21,278 nt of DNA, taken from Reticulitermes lucifugus. Lineage: Eukaryota > Arthropoda > Insecta > Blattodea > Rhinotermitidae. Within the stretch, counting starts at the first letter, position 1. Each line of letters opens with the position of its first letter. The position numbers and the translations under genes were made by a program. Of this stretch, positions 1 to 9,841 are shown piece after piece. The DNA is taken from contig JAKCWW010007760.1 in the NCBI GenBank assembly GCA_026260175.1, forward strand, positions 5,346 through 26,623, in the 5' to 3' direction. A model generated the notes under the pieces. It did not search any database and was not told where the DNA came from. It saw nothing but the letters and a program-made list of their open reading frames with translations.

Positions 1-112
1 CTTTAACGAACCCCCAAAGAAAGAAATCGCAAGGTGTAAGATCTGGCGAACGGGGTGGCCAAGAGAGAAGGTTCTTTTCTCCATTGCTACACCGGGTCTG
101 GGATGAGTTTGA
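1..112 (-). pseudogene. Tc1/mariner-type transposase fragment
   Basis: Read on the minus strand, bases 61 down to 2 give WPPRSPDLTPCDFFLWG followed by FVK. This is the highly conserved block around the last catalytic acidic residue of mariner-like (DDE/DDD) transposases; the D of SPDLTPCDFF is the expected residue. The frame is open back to a TAA at 113-115, but the residues before the block do not match the family well and no earlier catalytic Asp can be followed. The fragment is cut by the window edge, so the C-terminal part would lie to the left of base 1. It is a decayed or rearranged copy. I am sure of the family motif but not of the subfamily. Confidence 0.8.
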
Positions 113-317
113 TTACCGTGTGGATGTGTGTCGTGTGACCCAGGATGTACACATTGAAGGATTGTAATTACCAAATAAGAAACTTCGACAGTTGCCTCCG
201 CTGACGGTGTATGTTGTGCCGTTGAAGATGAGAAATAAATTTTTTATTCACTTTTGAAACCGCACCATTCTTTTGTGTATGCCCTGTATTAGGGTGTGCC
301 TCCCCGTACACACGAAC
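113..317. other. Unassigned stretch beside the transposase fragment
   Basis: An open frame on the minus strand runs through this stretch and the AGT repeat. Its product is mostly poly-leucine from the repeat, plus a short basic segment with no domain I recognise. It may be part of the same decayed element as the transposase scrap. Confidence 0.3.

Positions 318-364
<47 letters not shown>
318..364. repeat. (TAG)n trinucleotide microsatellite
   Basis: About 15 perfect TAG/AGT units in a row. Translation on the minus strand gives only a leucine run, so the open frame there is an artefact of the repeat. Confidence 0.97.
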
Positions 365-519
365 ACAAACTAAATCCTGTAGCAGAACTCATGGAAAACT
401 TGCTTATCTTAATCCAGAGCAATTCACTATTAATTTTTAAATGTTATTTAATGACGGTGTCAAGTGCTAAGATATATAGCGTTGATGACGGATGAACGAG
501 TAAGGAGAACTAGTAGAAT

Positions 520-690
520 GATACTGAGGGAAAAACCTAAAGTACTCGGAAAAAACCCTGTCCCAGTGCTATGTCTACAACAAATCCAACATAAACTGGG
601 CTGGGATTGAACCCAGGCCTCCGCGGTGAGAGGCCGACTAAATGGGAACATAACCGACGAGCCCAGAAGACCCGCGTAAAGAGTAAGTGA
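520..690 (-). mobile_element. tRNA-derived SINE-like element (copy 1)
   Basis: On the minus strand there is a tRNA-like head, with CTCGTCGGTTATGTTCCC and then a pol III B-box-like GGTTCAATCCC (plus-strand 603-613). It is followed by a body with a GCACTGGGACAGG motif and a TTTTTTCCGAGTACTT-like stretch. This head-plus-body layout is typical of insect SINEs. The A box is not clear, no target-site duplication was found, and the ends are approximate. The open frame across it on the minus strand comes from the SINE and is not a gene. Confidence 0.65.
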
Positions 691-699
691 ATTCACAAG

Positions 700-1030
700 A
701 GATACGAAGGAAATTCAGCTCAAGACAGGAGGATGTTTTAAATAAGTAAACTCACATGTTAGACATGAAAATAGCTGGTGATTACACTTTAAAATCCCTG
801 TCCTAACGGCATAAACGGTCGGTCTTTGTAATGGATAAACAATGCGTTTTCTGTGAGGTATGAAATTAATTTATAGATGTTTAAACAAGCGTTATGCTGA
901 AGTCAGACTATTATAAAATTTACCACCGCTATATCTCCATGCGGTCGTGTTTAGACACAGGGCCAAAGTTTTACTTGTTCTTCATTTGTTAGCACCCGTT
1001 AACTGTCGAGGTCAAAGAAGTGTCCAAATG
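700..1030. other. No recognisable gene
   Basis: Ordinary CpG-containing sequence between two SINE-like elements. I see no coding pattern, repeat or RNA gene in it. Confidence 0.5.
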
Positions 1031-1245
1031 AGTGTGGCACAGTAACTGTAATGGCACAGGGCTCCTGATTTGTATTCGGGGTATGCGCGGTTTAAATCTC
1101 GGCCGGGACAGACCATATTTAGGGTTTTCGTGGTTTTCCTCAGTCCCCCCATGCAAATGCCCGGACTGTACCTTGAAACAGGCCAATATAGCTTCCTCCC
1201 ACATCCTTTCCAGTTCATTATTTACGTACCATCCTACCCATTGAC
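1031..1245 (+). mobile_element. tRNA-derived SINE-like element (copy 2, different family)
   Basis: The plus strand carries an A-box-like TGGCACAGGG (about 1052-1061) and, about 35 bases on, a B-box-like GGTTTAAATCTC (1089-1100) followed by GGCCGGGACA. This is the spacing and order of an internal pol III promoter in a tRNA-derived SINE. The body (GGTTTTCGTGGTTTTCC, then CTTCCTCCCACATCC) differs from copy 1, so this is a separate family. The ends are approximate and no target-site duplication was found. Short open frames on both strands are by-products. Confidence 0.7.
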
Positions 1246-2086
1246 ACTGTATAGTCTAAGCTTTTCATTACATAACAGATACAAAATAAACATTCTAATG
1301 ATAAATGTGGGACAGCAAGAATCGTGGGATTTCACCTGACAGGACTGAGAACAACAGCAACAAATCCCAGTCACGTTAATGGAATTCGAAACCGCTACTT
1401 CCGGAAAACGAGTGATCTGTATGTTAATAAAGCATGCATACAACTACCCACTAGATGATCTGTGCTACTTCTTTCCGAACTTCAACGATTGGTACGGGGG
1501 AATGTTTCACTGCATGCAACGGAGTCAGATTTAAGCATCACAGTAACAATAGAACACATGTATCACATTAAGTTTAAAACATTTTTGATCCTTCAACTGT
1601 AAATAATAACTGCAGCAAAAACGCACTCACATTACAAACATACAATCAAGGACTGTACACCACCCTGTCAAATGCAAGCCTGCCTGCAATTTTGAAACTT
1701 ACAACTAGACTTACATTCAATCGCTGATCCGTTATAGGCTATACCTAGCAACATCTGCATTCATCCTAGCGACTATAATACCCCACCAATGCTCAAGTAC
1801 GAGAAACAAGTCCATTCACCCGCACCTGTCACACAGAAGAATCCTCCATTCACTGTTTTAACACCCTATCGGTGCATTTAACAACCACTACGTCGAGCAC
1901 GCCACCTACATCACGGATAAGAGCCAACCACCGTATGGCAATAAATCGACACTATCGAAGACGTTTATACAGCTCAGTACGTTGGTTTAAAATGAACAGT
2001 GCCAATTCACAAATGACAGGATTTCTAAAAACTGCACTATGATTGCACCACTGTGACGAAAGCCCCCACCCCAAAAAAAGCCTACA
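1246..2086. other. No recognisable gene
   Basis: Unique-looking sequence with normal CpG frequency. No domain, RNA gene or repeat could be supported here. It lies outside the CpG-poor domain. Confidence 0.5.
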
Positions 2087-2101
2087 GATTTGTTAATAAC
2101 C

Positions 2102-2246
2102 TTCATTTCAGGCTTCCGCCGCGATGTTGATGAAATCTGTGATTCAAATCTTGACCCGTGATGATGGGACCGATACGTTGTCCCGAAACGTCGGTAAATA
2201 ATTACCACACGACGCCGTGTAATAACCCAGAAGACCACAGATTTCT
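2102..2246. mobile_element. 145-bp insertion flanked by a 15-bp direct repeat
   Basis: The flanks are GATTTGTTAATAACC (2087-2101) and GATTTGTTAATAGCC (2247-2261), a 15-bp target-site duplication with one mismatch. The insert is CpG-rich and contains CCGATACGTTGTCCCGAAACGTCGG. On the minus strand it reads as a short dispersed-repeat peptide pattern (YRRFGTTYRSH). A duplication of this length suits retroposition (SINE-like, LINE-mobilised). It has no poly(A) tail and no B box that I can see, so it may be a truncated copy. The 169-codon minus-strand open frame covering 1987-2496 runs across it and its flanks and is not a host gene. Confidence 0.7.
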
Positions 2247-2261
2247 GATTTGTTAATAGCC

Positions 2262-2466
2262 CAATCCAGCGTTCCGCAAACTTATTTGCCCACGGAACCC
2301 ATTTGGGCTTGAAATATACAGACGGAAATGAAAAGGGGTCTGGAAAATAACATAGCAAAATAAAGCACACAATGCACGGTATGAATAATATAAAATTCAC
2401 ACAAAACTTATTTTCATACTGAAAAATTGTCCCATGTAATGCCAAAGCATACATATGATTTTCTGA
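2262..2466. other. Sequence between the insertion and the CpG boundary
   Basis: No gene seen. This is the last CpG-normal segment before the CpG-poor domain. If the long-3'UTR reading is right, it lies just beyond the end of the minus-strand transcript. Confidence 0.4.
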
Positions 2467-2472
2467 TTTATT
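2467..2472 (-). promoter_or_regulatory. Candidate poly(A) signal AATAAA at the CpG boundary
   Basis: The plus strand reads TTTATT, so AATAAA on the minus strand. Such hexamers are frequent in AT-rich DNA, and others occur nearby (for example 2821-2826). This one is singled out only because it coincides with the sharp change in CpG frequency, which may mark the end of a methylated transcription unit read on the minus strand. Confidence 0.25.
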
Positions 2473-2490
2473 GTTCTCCCGTGTGCATAG

Positions 2491-5400
2491 TGTCAAATTG
2501 GGCTGTCAACAGCATTCCTCCCTCTCTTTATCCTACCAAGACTGTTTGAACATCTACACACACATACAGTCCAGTGAAAAGCTTGCCCCATCAGCAGCAC
2601 AGAGGACTCACTGTTTAAAGATTATTTCAACTAAGTGTCCTGGTTATCAAAAATTCCAAACAGTTGCAAGTTTCTGGAACACACAAAGGCATGCAAGGTT
2701 TCATAAAATGAATATACAGGTGACAGAAATGTGAGAGGGTAGTACACAATATTATTCAAGTTATCAATTTCAAACTTCCTCACAGAAAAAATTGGCCACA
2801 GTTTCCAATTCATCACCTCTTTTATTTTAATTTTTTTTCCATGAACATCTACCATCATCATTGTGAGGTTATTTCTGTTAAACATCTGGCTCTGATTTTC
2901 TTTCCTCTCAACAGTACACATACAAACCATTTCTTGTTTTTTATTATTATAATATTTGAGTAGTTTTTACTTATTTCAACCTTTAAGTTAAATTTTTACA
3001 TCATAACTATTACAGTAGACTTGTAGAGCTTTGTTAAACATTTTGCCTTCGTTTTATGTGTTGCAAGCAACGAGTATATGTAATATTATATCTAAACAAA
3101 CTGTACAATATTTTCTTAAGTGTGAAAATTAACCATTACTTTAAAATACAACAAACAATGAAGTGTCAACATTTTCATATATGTATATATATTAATACAA
3201 TATTATATTCTCTGTAGCAATAATGCAAACAACCATTTTTGTTTATATAAAAACCTCTCATTTTGCTTATTCTAGTAAAATAACATTCTTTAAGGTATTT
3301 CTGTTAGATCAACAACAAGTAATAGCTTATACCAATACCACTTTGACATACCCATTTTGTATCACCATTTAAGGTCAATATTTCTTACAAAATTTTGCAT
3401 GTCTGGAAAATGCACATGACAGATACTAGGGTTGTCAGGAATTGGCTCATCTTCATTGAAGCATACTGAGAACATTCAATAGATCCATGTCCATAAATCA
3501 ATTACTTGATTTTAGTTCCCATTTCAAACTTTTCGAATGAACTATTCCTCAGTTACCACGTGAACAAAATTTTGAGGGTAAAACATATTCTTAATTTAAA
3601 AAATATCTTCAAGGAATCACTCAGTAAAGTTTCTTAACATGTATAACATATGCCAGAAATATTAATCATTTGTTCTCATATAAACCTTTGTGTTAATTTC
3701 AGATGTCTCATGACCACCAGAATATTACTGTGGTAAAAACTGATACTGTTATAGAGCAGAATTTAGGACAGTAAGTAAGTAAGTCTGTTCATATTAAGCC
3801 ACTTGGTTCTGTATGTTTCAGTACTTATAAAATCATACGTGGTCTACCAATATCTGAAATTATCAGCAAGCAACACATAATATTTTAAATACAAAAAATA
3901 ACTTAAATATTAGTACCATGTTTGATACTTCTTCTGATACCCATATCTTCAACTATGCCAATTCTTAAATTCTGCAATTTACACTTGCAATAAAATAAAT
4001 TAAAATGTACAATATTTGTAAACACCAATTATCAGAACATGTACTCAATTTTTCACACACATTTGCAACCTTAGGTAATGGCCTTAAATCTGTCATTTAA
4101 ATTATTTTGTTTAGGACATGTTCAAGGATTTTCCACATACATATTACATAAGGCCTTCTACTGCCTTACTTGTTTGTTTACTCCCTCAAGAATCTATAAT
4201 TTAGTGTGTTGTTTATGCCATGTTTCATAATACTATAATCACTAGATTTCCAAGTTATTCATAAGAGGTTGTTTGGTGATCACAAAGATTTACTTGATTA
4301 GCAGCAATTTTTACAGGTAATTCATCTTAAGTGAATTTATGCACGTCAATTCTATAAATGTCCATTCTTTATTACTGCAAGTTTGTTTTGTCTAAAGTAC
4401 CATCATTAAATTTTAGAGTTACATTCCACAGAACTGTATTGTATTTTAACATTGAAACATAAGTTTCTGTGCTTACTTATAAAACTTCATTCTTTTCAGA
4501 GAACTGAATAATGCTCTTATACCATCAAAAGGTCAGAATATGAGTATACAAAGCAATAAAACAATTCTTACACAATTAAAATTCATAAATTAAAAATATA
4601 ATTCACAATTTTTTTTTATATAGCTTAAAAATAATGTGGCATTGAAGCATATACTAAGCAGGATTATTATGACAGCAGCATTTTTAATTGAGCATCATGG
4701 TCTTTTTTCACCAAATTCTGCAATAAATCAGTTTCTATTTATAATGTCATTTTTCTTTCAGTCATCATAAAGAAATAATAAAGTATATCTTTTATATGGA
4801 ACGTCATGATTTTAAACTGCAAAATATCTGACAATCTATACTTCATTAGGTTCTTCATAAATAGTGACATTGTTAGATCCTGTATATAGACATGAAATGA
4901 ACACAGTTCATCATATTCTGTGACTGAACCAAATCTGAAACATAACGGTCACTGTAAATGACAGGTGCATCTGTGGAGGGAGCATATCATGTGAAATATG
5001 TTACCAAACTGTTAAAATTCATTTCAAGACCTCAATGCCAACATTTGCTATTTCAAGGAATGTGTAGCAGTTAGCATGTAAAGTATCGTGTAATCAATTA
5101 ACATAATATAATCCATGCAAGCAAAAGTGATTCCAATTACCTGAGTCCTGCAATGTATGAATATGCTCATACCAGTCAACCTCATGTGAGTAACTTCCAC
5201 AGAACACATGCATACCACAGCCTGTTCTTAACAGCTGCTGCCACAAGCAAACATTTCTATACCCCTGAACTCAAGAGATCACATTCAGAAATTCAATTCT
5301 GTAAAATATTGAACCACATAAATGTCTCTAAAAAGCCAAATGCTTTGTGAAACTACACACCAGTAATTTGTGGAGTTGCATCTGCTGCTCTAGTCCTGAA

Positions 5401-7582
5401 ACATACACATGAGAAGGATGACAATGTGTTTCAAAACTACAGGGACTATTCAGAATAAATAAAGTTGAGTGATAAAATCTTCTTGGACAACCAGTCACAT
5501 TCATAAAGCAACAAAGTCTAATGTTTCATAAATCTTCTGTGTCTTCAGTCAACAGGGTATGATGTACTGCATAAACAAGATGTGTGTATATGTACATATG
5601 TGTATGAAAAATAGTGTTTACCCAGTACATCATTCCCTGCCGATGGTGACCAAGCTCTCCAAAACACTGGACTTTGACTCTGACCTTATGATGAACGCTT
5701 AAAAAGTCTTATACAAATAAATGTGCTAACACAAATTTAATTTAAAATCACATTTTTCTTAATACCTGTCCCCACAAAAATTGTGAAGAGCTTAAGGTGA
5801 AATCAAATACAAATGTATGTAGTTTACTCTCAAAGTATGTTTGTATACACACTATAATACACATTAAACTCACAGTCAGTGACACAGTATTAGAGATTTA
5901 AGAAAATATAAATGAATATAAATTGAAGTAGGTCAGTGTTCATCTGCCCNNNCCCCACACATCACAACCAATAATGATATATCATGTGCAACCCTGCTAT
6001 TTACCCCACCATCAACCCTGCACCTTGAACAACATGCAGTGTTTCAATGATTGGGATCTTGTAATAGCTCTAGTTTTCAACAAATTCCTTCCAAAATGAC
6101 TGTACCTAAGTACCAAAACAGACTAATTAACACACTACTTGTAATATTATCTAAATATCTGCAAAAGCAAGTAAAATTTCCAAATATGAAGCCATCCTTC
6201 TTAATCCAACAGTGTACATAGCTTTTTTATATGTTTTCTAATACGTAATGTTTATTACGTATTTTCTCTGCCATAGGTAGGTAGAAATAAACATCCTTTC
6301 ATGCAGCAAGAGACTGTAACACCATGTTATGTATCAAATTTATAAATAATTATTCATAAATTGTTAATTGTTGCTGTAGTATACAAATGAAAAACAGAAA
6401 AAAGTAAAAGTTATTTTTCAACTGTGTTACATGAATAATATTAAGACTGGAATTAAGGAAGGCTGCCTGCTGCCATTACTGAAATTGCATGTTCCTTCAC
6501 TAGGAAATAAAGACCCACTAATGGATTCCAGTGATATGTGGTTCTGAGGATTAAAAAGAAATTAAACATTCAACCTATGACTGTTGGTGTCTATATGGTA
6601 CTACCACATACTATGATTCACGCTGTTACTAGCATACAGTATTGAACCAAATGTCACACACAGTGGCCATCCAATATAATGAAACCTACTGGGGACATAA
6701 GCAATACCTACACTGTTGAATTTCACATTATAACAAAACTTTTTTCTGAAAACCGTTTGCTTACTTAACAGTATAATTTATTCCACATCTTGTCAAGTTT
6801 AAAATTCCAGAAAGAGGAGACAGCAACTCTGCTCTGACATTTTTATAACATGTGAAGTTTATGGTGTGAAAAGTAAGACATACAGGTTTGAGAAGAAGGG
6901 ATAACGAGTTTGCATAATTTATAACCTTAGTACATACACACCTTGTTTCTGTTACCTCTCTAGCTTTAAAACTTACTGATATTCAGGATACTGCTGTCAA
7001 TCTCAAACAGAAAAATAGCAAAGCAAAGAAATGTTAAAATAGTACATCTCTGTTGATTATTTGATAATTTTAATGTTGTTCAGTGTATCACTTAAAAGGT
7101 GACAGCAAAATAAAATTGATCATTTTCTAAATCTATGAAATCACAACCCATTTTATTTTTACACTTTCTCCATTTCTATCAGTTAAATAATGCTCTTAAT
7201 TTCATAACATACAGGACATCTGCATAGGAGACTCCATTAATAAAGTACTGAACCAGTGCATAGTCAAATGGCACTAAATTTGAAACCTTGTAATGCACTA
7301 TAATACAGACTCTGCCAAAAGGATACTATGTTCAGTTATTTATATATTATACATGAAAATATGAACCCAGGATAATCTACGAAAATTATCCCATTTGACA
7401 ATAAATAATCTCACTTCCTGGAGGCACATACTATTTCCTGCAGCATATTCAAATTAAACATGTAAGACAACCAAACACAGAGCTTTCACTGAAATTGTTT
7501 TCACATTTATACCATCAAAGATACTAAATTTTTAATACAGTCTCTAATTATTAATTTAAAAAGGTAACACTATTTCTATACA
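2491..7582. other. AT-rich stretch without genes
   Basis: No coding pattern on either strand. The minus-strand 99-codon open frame at 2631-2930 has low-complexity residue usage and no domain, and the 65-codon plus frame at 5153-5350 is similar. Both look like chance. CpG is about one per 300 bases. A short AGTA run lies at 3771-3784. Confidence 0.5.
5950..5952. other. Three unresolved bases (NNN)
   Basis: Three Ns sit inside a C run (CCC-NNN-CCCC). This probably marks an unresolved homopolymer or a nominal join in the assembly. Confidence 0.95.
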
Positions 7583-7862
7583 TGCCTGGAGAGGCCCTTA
7601 GGGCTCCAGGAGGTTGAGGCTCTCAGGATTTCTAGAAAATTGGTACATGAAGGTGGCAAGGTTTCAGCCCTACGCACCAGTCGCCTTTACCCCCCCAGGA
7701 GATATCCCTGGTACTTATTTCTGTTAAAGGCTGAGTTGACCCCAGAGCCAAAGTGCAGCCAGAAGTATTAAGTCAGTGAAAAATCTCAATGACCCTATCG
7801 GGAATCGAACGTGCGACCTTCTGACTTGTAATGCAGTGCCTCAACCATCTGTGCCTCCACAC
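7583..7862 (-). mobile_element. tRNA-derived SINE-like element (copy 3)
   Basis: On the minus strand, starting near 7860, there is an A-box-like AGGCACAGATGG, then a B-box GTTCGATTCC (plus-strand 7801-7810) within GGTCGCACGTTCGATTCCCG. The body that follows contains TAAAGGCGACTGGTGCGTAGGGCTGA and ends near CCTCTCCAGGCATG. The tRNA-like head plus a body of about 200 bases is a typical insect SINE. It keeps several CpGs in a CpG-poor setting, which suggests it is younger than its surroundings. No clear target-site duplication was found; the ends are approximate. Confidence 0.75.
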
Positions 7863-8530
7863 ACCCCAATTATTAACATACTTATAACTTTATAAAGAGT
7901 CCCATAATTCTAATTTATGAACTACAGTCCACTTTACCCATTGATTTCACCCTTCCATATAGTGTAGTTGAATATGCAGTGAATATAACTGATATACTGA
8001 ACAACTGCAATTCGGACTCTGAAATCAGAACATTTGCCACAATCACCCTAATTCTAAGCCCCTTATACACTCCATGCCCTTGTAACCTATTGTGTTCTAA
8101 TCTTATATTCCTATCTCCATGTCAGTTCTACACAATTTCCTTCCTAAAAGTCTACATGCAGTAGAATTCCTTTAAGCCAGAAGCTGACAACTCAAAAATC
8201 CTGATACCTATGCAGTTGAGGAAAATAATTCCACATCGGGAAGTTTCAGCATCAATAACACCCTGGCCCCTAATCTCCTACAAAGACTCCTCATTCACAG
8301 TCCCCTGGTCCTTCAGCATCCCTGGTAGAAATTGAAGAGACACCAGAAAATGGAAGAGGACCCTGATAACCCTGAACCAGCAGATGAAGGAGATATCCAA
8401 ATGGAATACTCCTCTGATTAGTTATGCAACCAAAATCCATGAGCAGTAACAAAAAATTGCCTGCACGAACTTGGGTCAGTATAGGTACTGTTTGATAATC
8501 CGGCACCTTTCTGGTCCTGTTGGTGCCATA
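7863..8530. other. Stretch between SINE and piggyBac element, weak coding-like remnant
   Basis: No clear gene. From about 8240 to 8421 the plus strand has few stops in any frame. It ends in an acidic peptide (EDPDNPEPADEGDIQMEYSSD without its last residue) before TAG at 8419-8421, which would need a frame change to join the open segment upstream. It could be the tail of a decayed transposon protein, but the pyrimidine-rich composition also lowers stop frequency by itself. Confidence 0.2.
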
Positions 8531-8553
8531 ATAACCCTTCAGTTCCGACTGTC
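8531..8553. repeat. Left terminal inverted repeat of the piggyBac-like element
   Basis: ATAACCCTTCAGTTCCGACTGTCA-like end. Against the reverse complement of the right end it keeps TAACCCT, CA, TTCC and TGT, with five differences in 23 positions. The first base of the expected TTAA target is changed. Confidence 0.7.
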
Positions 8554-8900
8554 ACCTGTAGCTGACACATATTTGAATTGCTTATAAACAAAAACATGTA
8601 AGAGTAATTCATTAAGTTTTTGAACAGTACACTTCCTCCATCTTTCCTTTAATGATTTGTTGTTGTTTCACTTAAAGTTCAACTTAGCGGAGGAAGGAGG
8701 AAGTAAATATTCAAAATGATGCAGTGTTCTCGTTATTAGTTCCGCTTTTTCGAATTCAGTTCACAAAAGTATGTGAAAAGGTAAGGGAAATTTAACAGTG
8801 CTTGCACAGTCTCACAGCTCAAACTTTCGGTAATATATTGATGACATAACTTAGGAGCAGAAGACCTTGATATATAGATATATCATTATGCAATTTCGTA

Positions 8901-8927
8901 GTGTCACCTACACGTGACACTGGGAAT
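8901..8927. repeat. Left inner inverted repeat (palindromic GTGTCAC...GTGACAC)
   Basis: A 27-bp block, matching the reverse complement of 9680-9706 at 24 of 27 positions. Its first 20 bases are themselves a palindrome (stem GTGTCAC/GTGACAC). A related 19-bp palindrome, TGTCACCTGTAGCTGACAC, lies at 8550-8568. Confidence 0.85.
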
Positions 8928-9519
8928 TACAGGTGACACTGGAAAATATAGGTTACATTTCACACTTCTTGATGAAATATTTTCCTGTAATTCAGATGAG
9001 TGTTTATTTTCAATCAGCAGTGTTGATGTCCTTTCTCCTTTGTCCTTTAATCTGGAAGTTCACGAAATAATGGAGATTTTGGATAAACTTGATGATGATG
9101 ACCTAACTTTGATTCTGCCTGAAGATGGGTGGAGATAGTGGAGGTGAAGTGGATAGGGACATGAACTGTCTCCCTCCGCGCATACTGAGAACAAATGTGG
9201 AGGTGAACTTGAAATCACAGTCTTTTGATTTCAGAGATCCATATGAGAAAGACATCAATACCCCACAAGTAAGTGAGAAACGTGACTTGTTGAGACGTAT
9301 TGCAGCCTTTTTGGGCAGCCTTCAAAGAAAGAAGGCAGTAATACATCAATGGGTACCCCAGTGCCCTCAGAAGTAAGGCAAGATCTGGAGCAGCATGCAG
9401 GAGTAGACTGCTCCAAGAGAAGGTGCTGACTGTACCATCGAAGGAAGCGTGTACAGTGCCAAAAGTGCCGGGTGGGCCTGCACATACATTGCTGGTATGA
9501 GTTTCGTACCCAGAAATGA
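8914..9519 (+). pseudogene. piggyBac-like transposase relic (N- and C-terminal parts only)
   Basis: The first frame, from ATG 8914 to TAG 9136-9138, has a short N-terminal stretch and then the acidic EIMEILDKLDDDDL motif seen near the start of piggyBac-like transposases. Coding resumes one frame over near 9125 with GGEVDRDMNCLPPRILR, also a family-type N-terminal motif. From 9286 to TGA 9517-9519 a third frame carries VETYCSLFGQPSKK, then TPVPSEVRQDLE, then a Cys/His cluster (QCQKCRVGLHIHCWYE). This is the C-terminal zinc-binding domain used for end recognition, and it is broken by a TGA at 9427-9429. The central catalytic domain with its three Asp residues is absent, so the N- and C-terminal parts meet near 9250-9285. 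This relic cannot encode an active enzyme. The family call is firm. Confidence 0.85.
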
Positions 9520-9679
9520 GACACACAAAAGGAAAAAGCAAGTAATGTTAATGATATAAATGATGTAATGATGCAGATAATAAATCTTTCAAGTTAAGAG
9601 ATATGTTTCTATGCCCTGTGCTCCAACACTGTTATCCATTACCCAGTAAATACTGGATCATATGTTAAGGGCAATTCTT

Positions 9680-9706
9680 ATTCCCAGTGTCACCTGCAGG
9701 TGATAC
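9680..9706. repeat. Right inner inverted repeat
   Basis: Contains TCACCTGCAGGTGA, a perfect 14-bp palindrome, and pairs with 8901-8927 in inverted orientation. It lies about 135 bases inside the right TTAA. Subterminal repeats of this kind serve as transposase contact sites in piggyBac-like elements; that role is inferred here. Confidence 0.85.
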
Positions 9707-9818
9707 CCTTCTACTATCCATACTACAAGGACTTTTTTAAACAAACCTTTTGCATTCACAAATGTGATACTCAAACACAACAAATAACACAAAATGATCG
9801 GAAAGCAAACATTAGTTT

Positions 9819-9841
9819 AACAATGGGAATTGGAGGGTTAA
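9819..9841. repeat. Right terminal inverted repeat with TTAA
   Basis: Reads inward on the minus strand as TTAACCCTCCAATTCCCATT, matching the left end. The TTAA at 9838-9841 is the standard piggyBac target site. Confidence 0.75.

Larger units (their letters stand above)
8531..9841 (+). mobile_element. piggyBac-like element, internally deleted
   Basis: The right end is AGGGTTAA at 9834-9841, the piggyBac-type TTAA preceded by GGG. The left end is ATAACCCTTC at 8531-8540, with the TTAA decayed to ATAA. The two terminal inverted repeats match at about 18 of 23 bases. Inside is a transposase relic that has the N-terminal acidic region and the C-terminal cysteine-rich domain but lacks the central DDD catalytic domain. 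At about 1.3 kb it is roughly half the size of a full element. It could not move without a transposase supplied from another copy. Confidence 0.85.

Noticed and set aside
168..422. Minus-strand open frame of 84 codons with a leucine run
   Set aside because: The run is the translated TAG microsatellite; the remainder has no domain.
460..696. Minus-strand open frame of 78 codons
   Set aside because: It lies across SINE-like copy 1 and reads the tRNA-like head and body.
1987..2496. Longest open frame in the window (169 codons, minus strand)
   Set aside because: It runs through a 145-bp insertion with target-site duplication and its flanks; the peptide has repeat character and no host domain.
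2631..2930. 99-codon minus-strand open frame
   Set aside because: Low-complexity usage, no domain, no splice or start context. Kept in mind only because it lies near the presumed transcript end.
8240..8421. Possible transposase tail on the plus strand upstream of the piggyBac element
   Set aside because: All three frames are sparsely stopped because of composition, and the acidic ending needs a frame change; no family match recognised.
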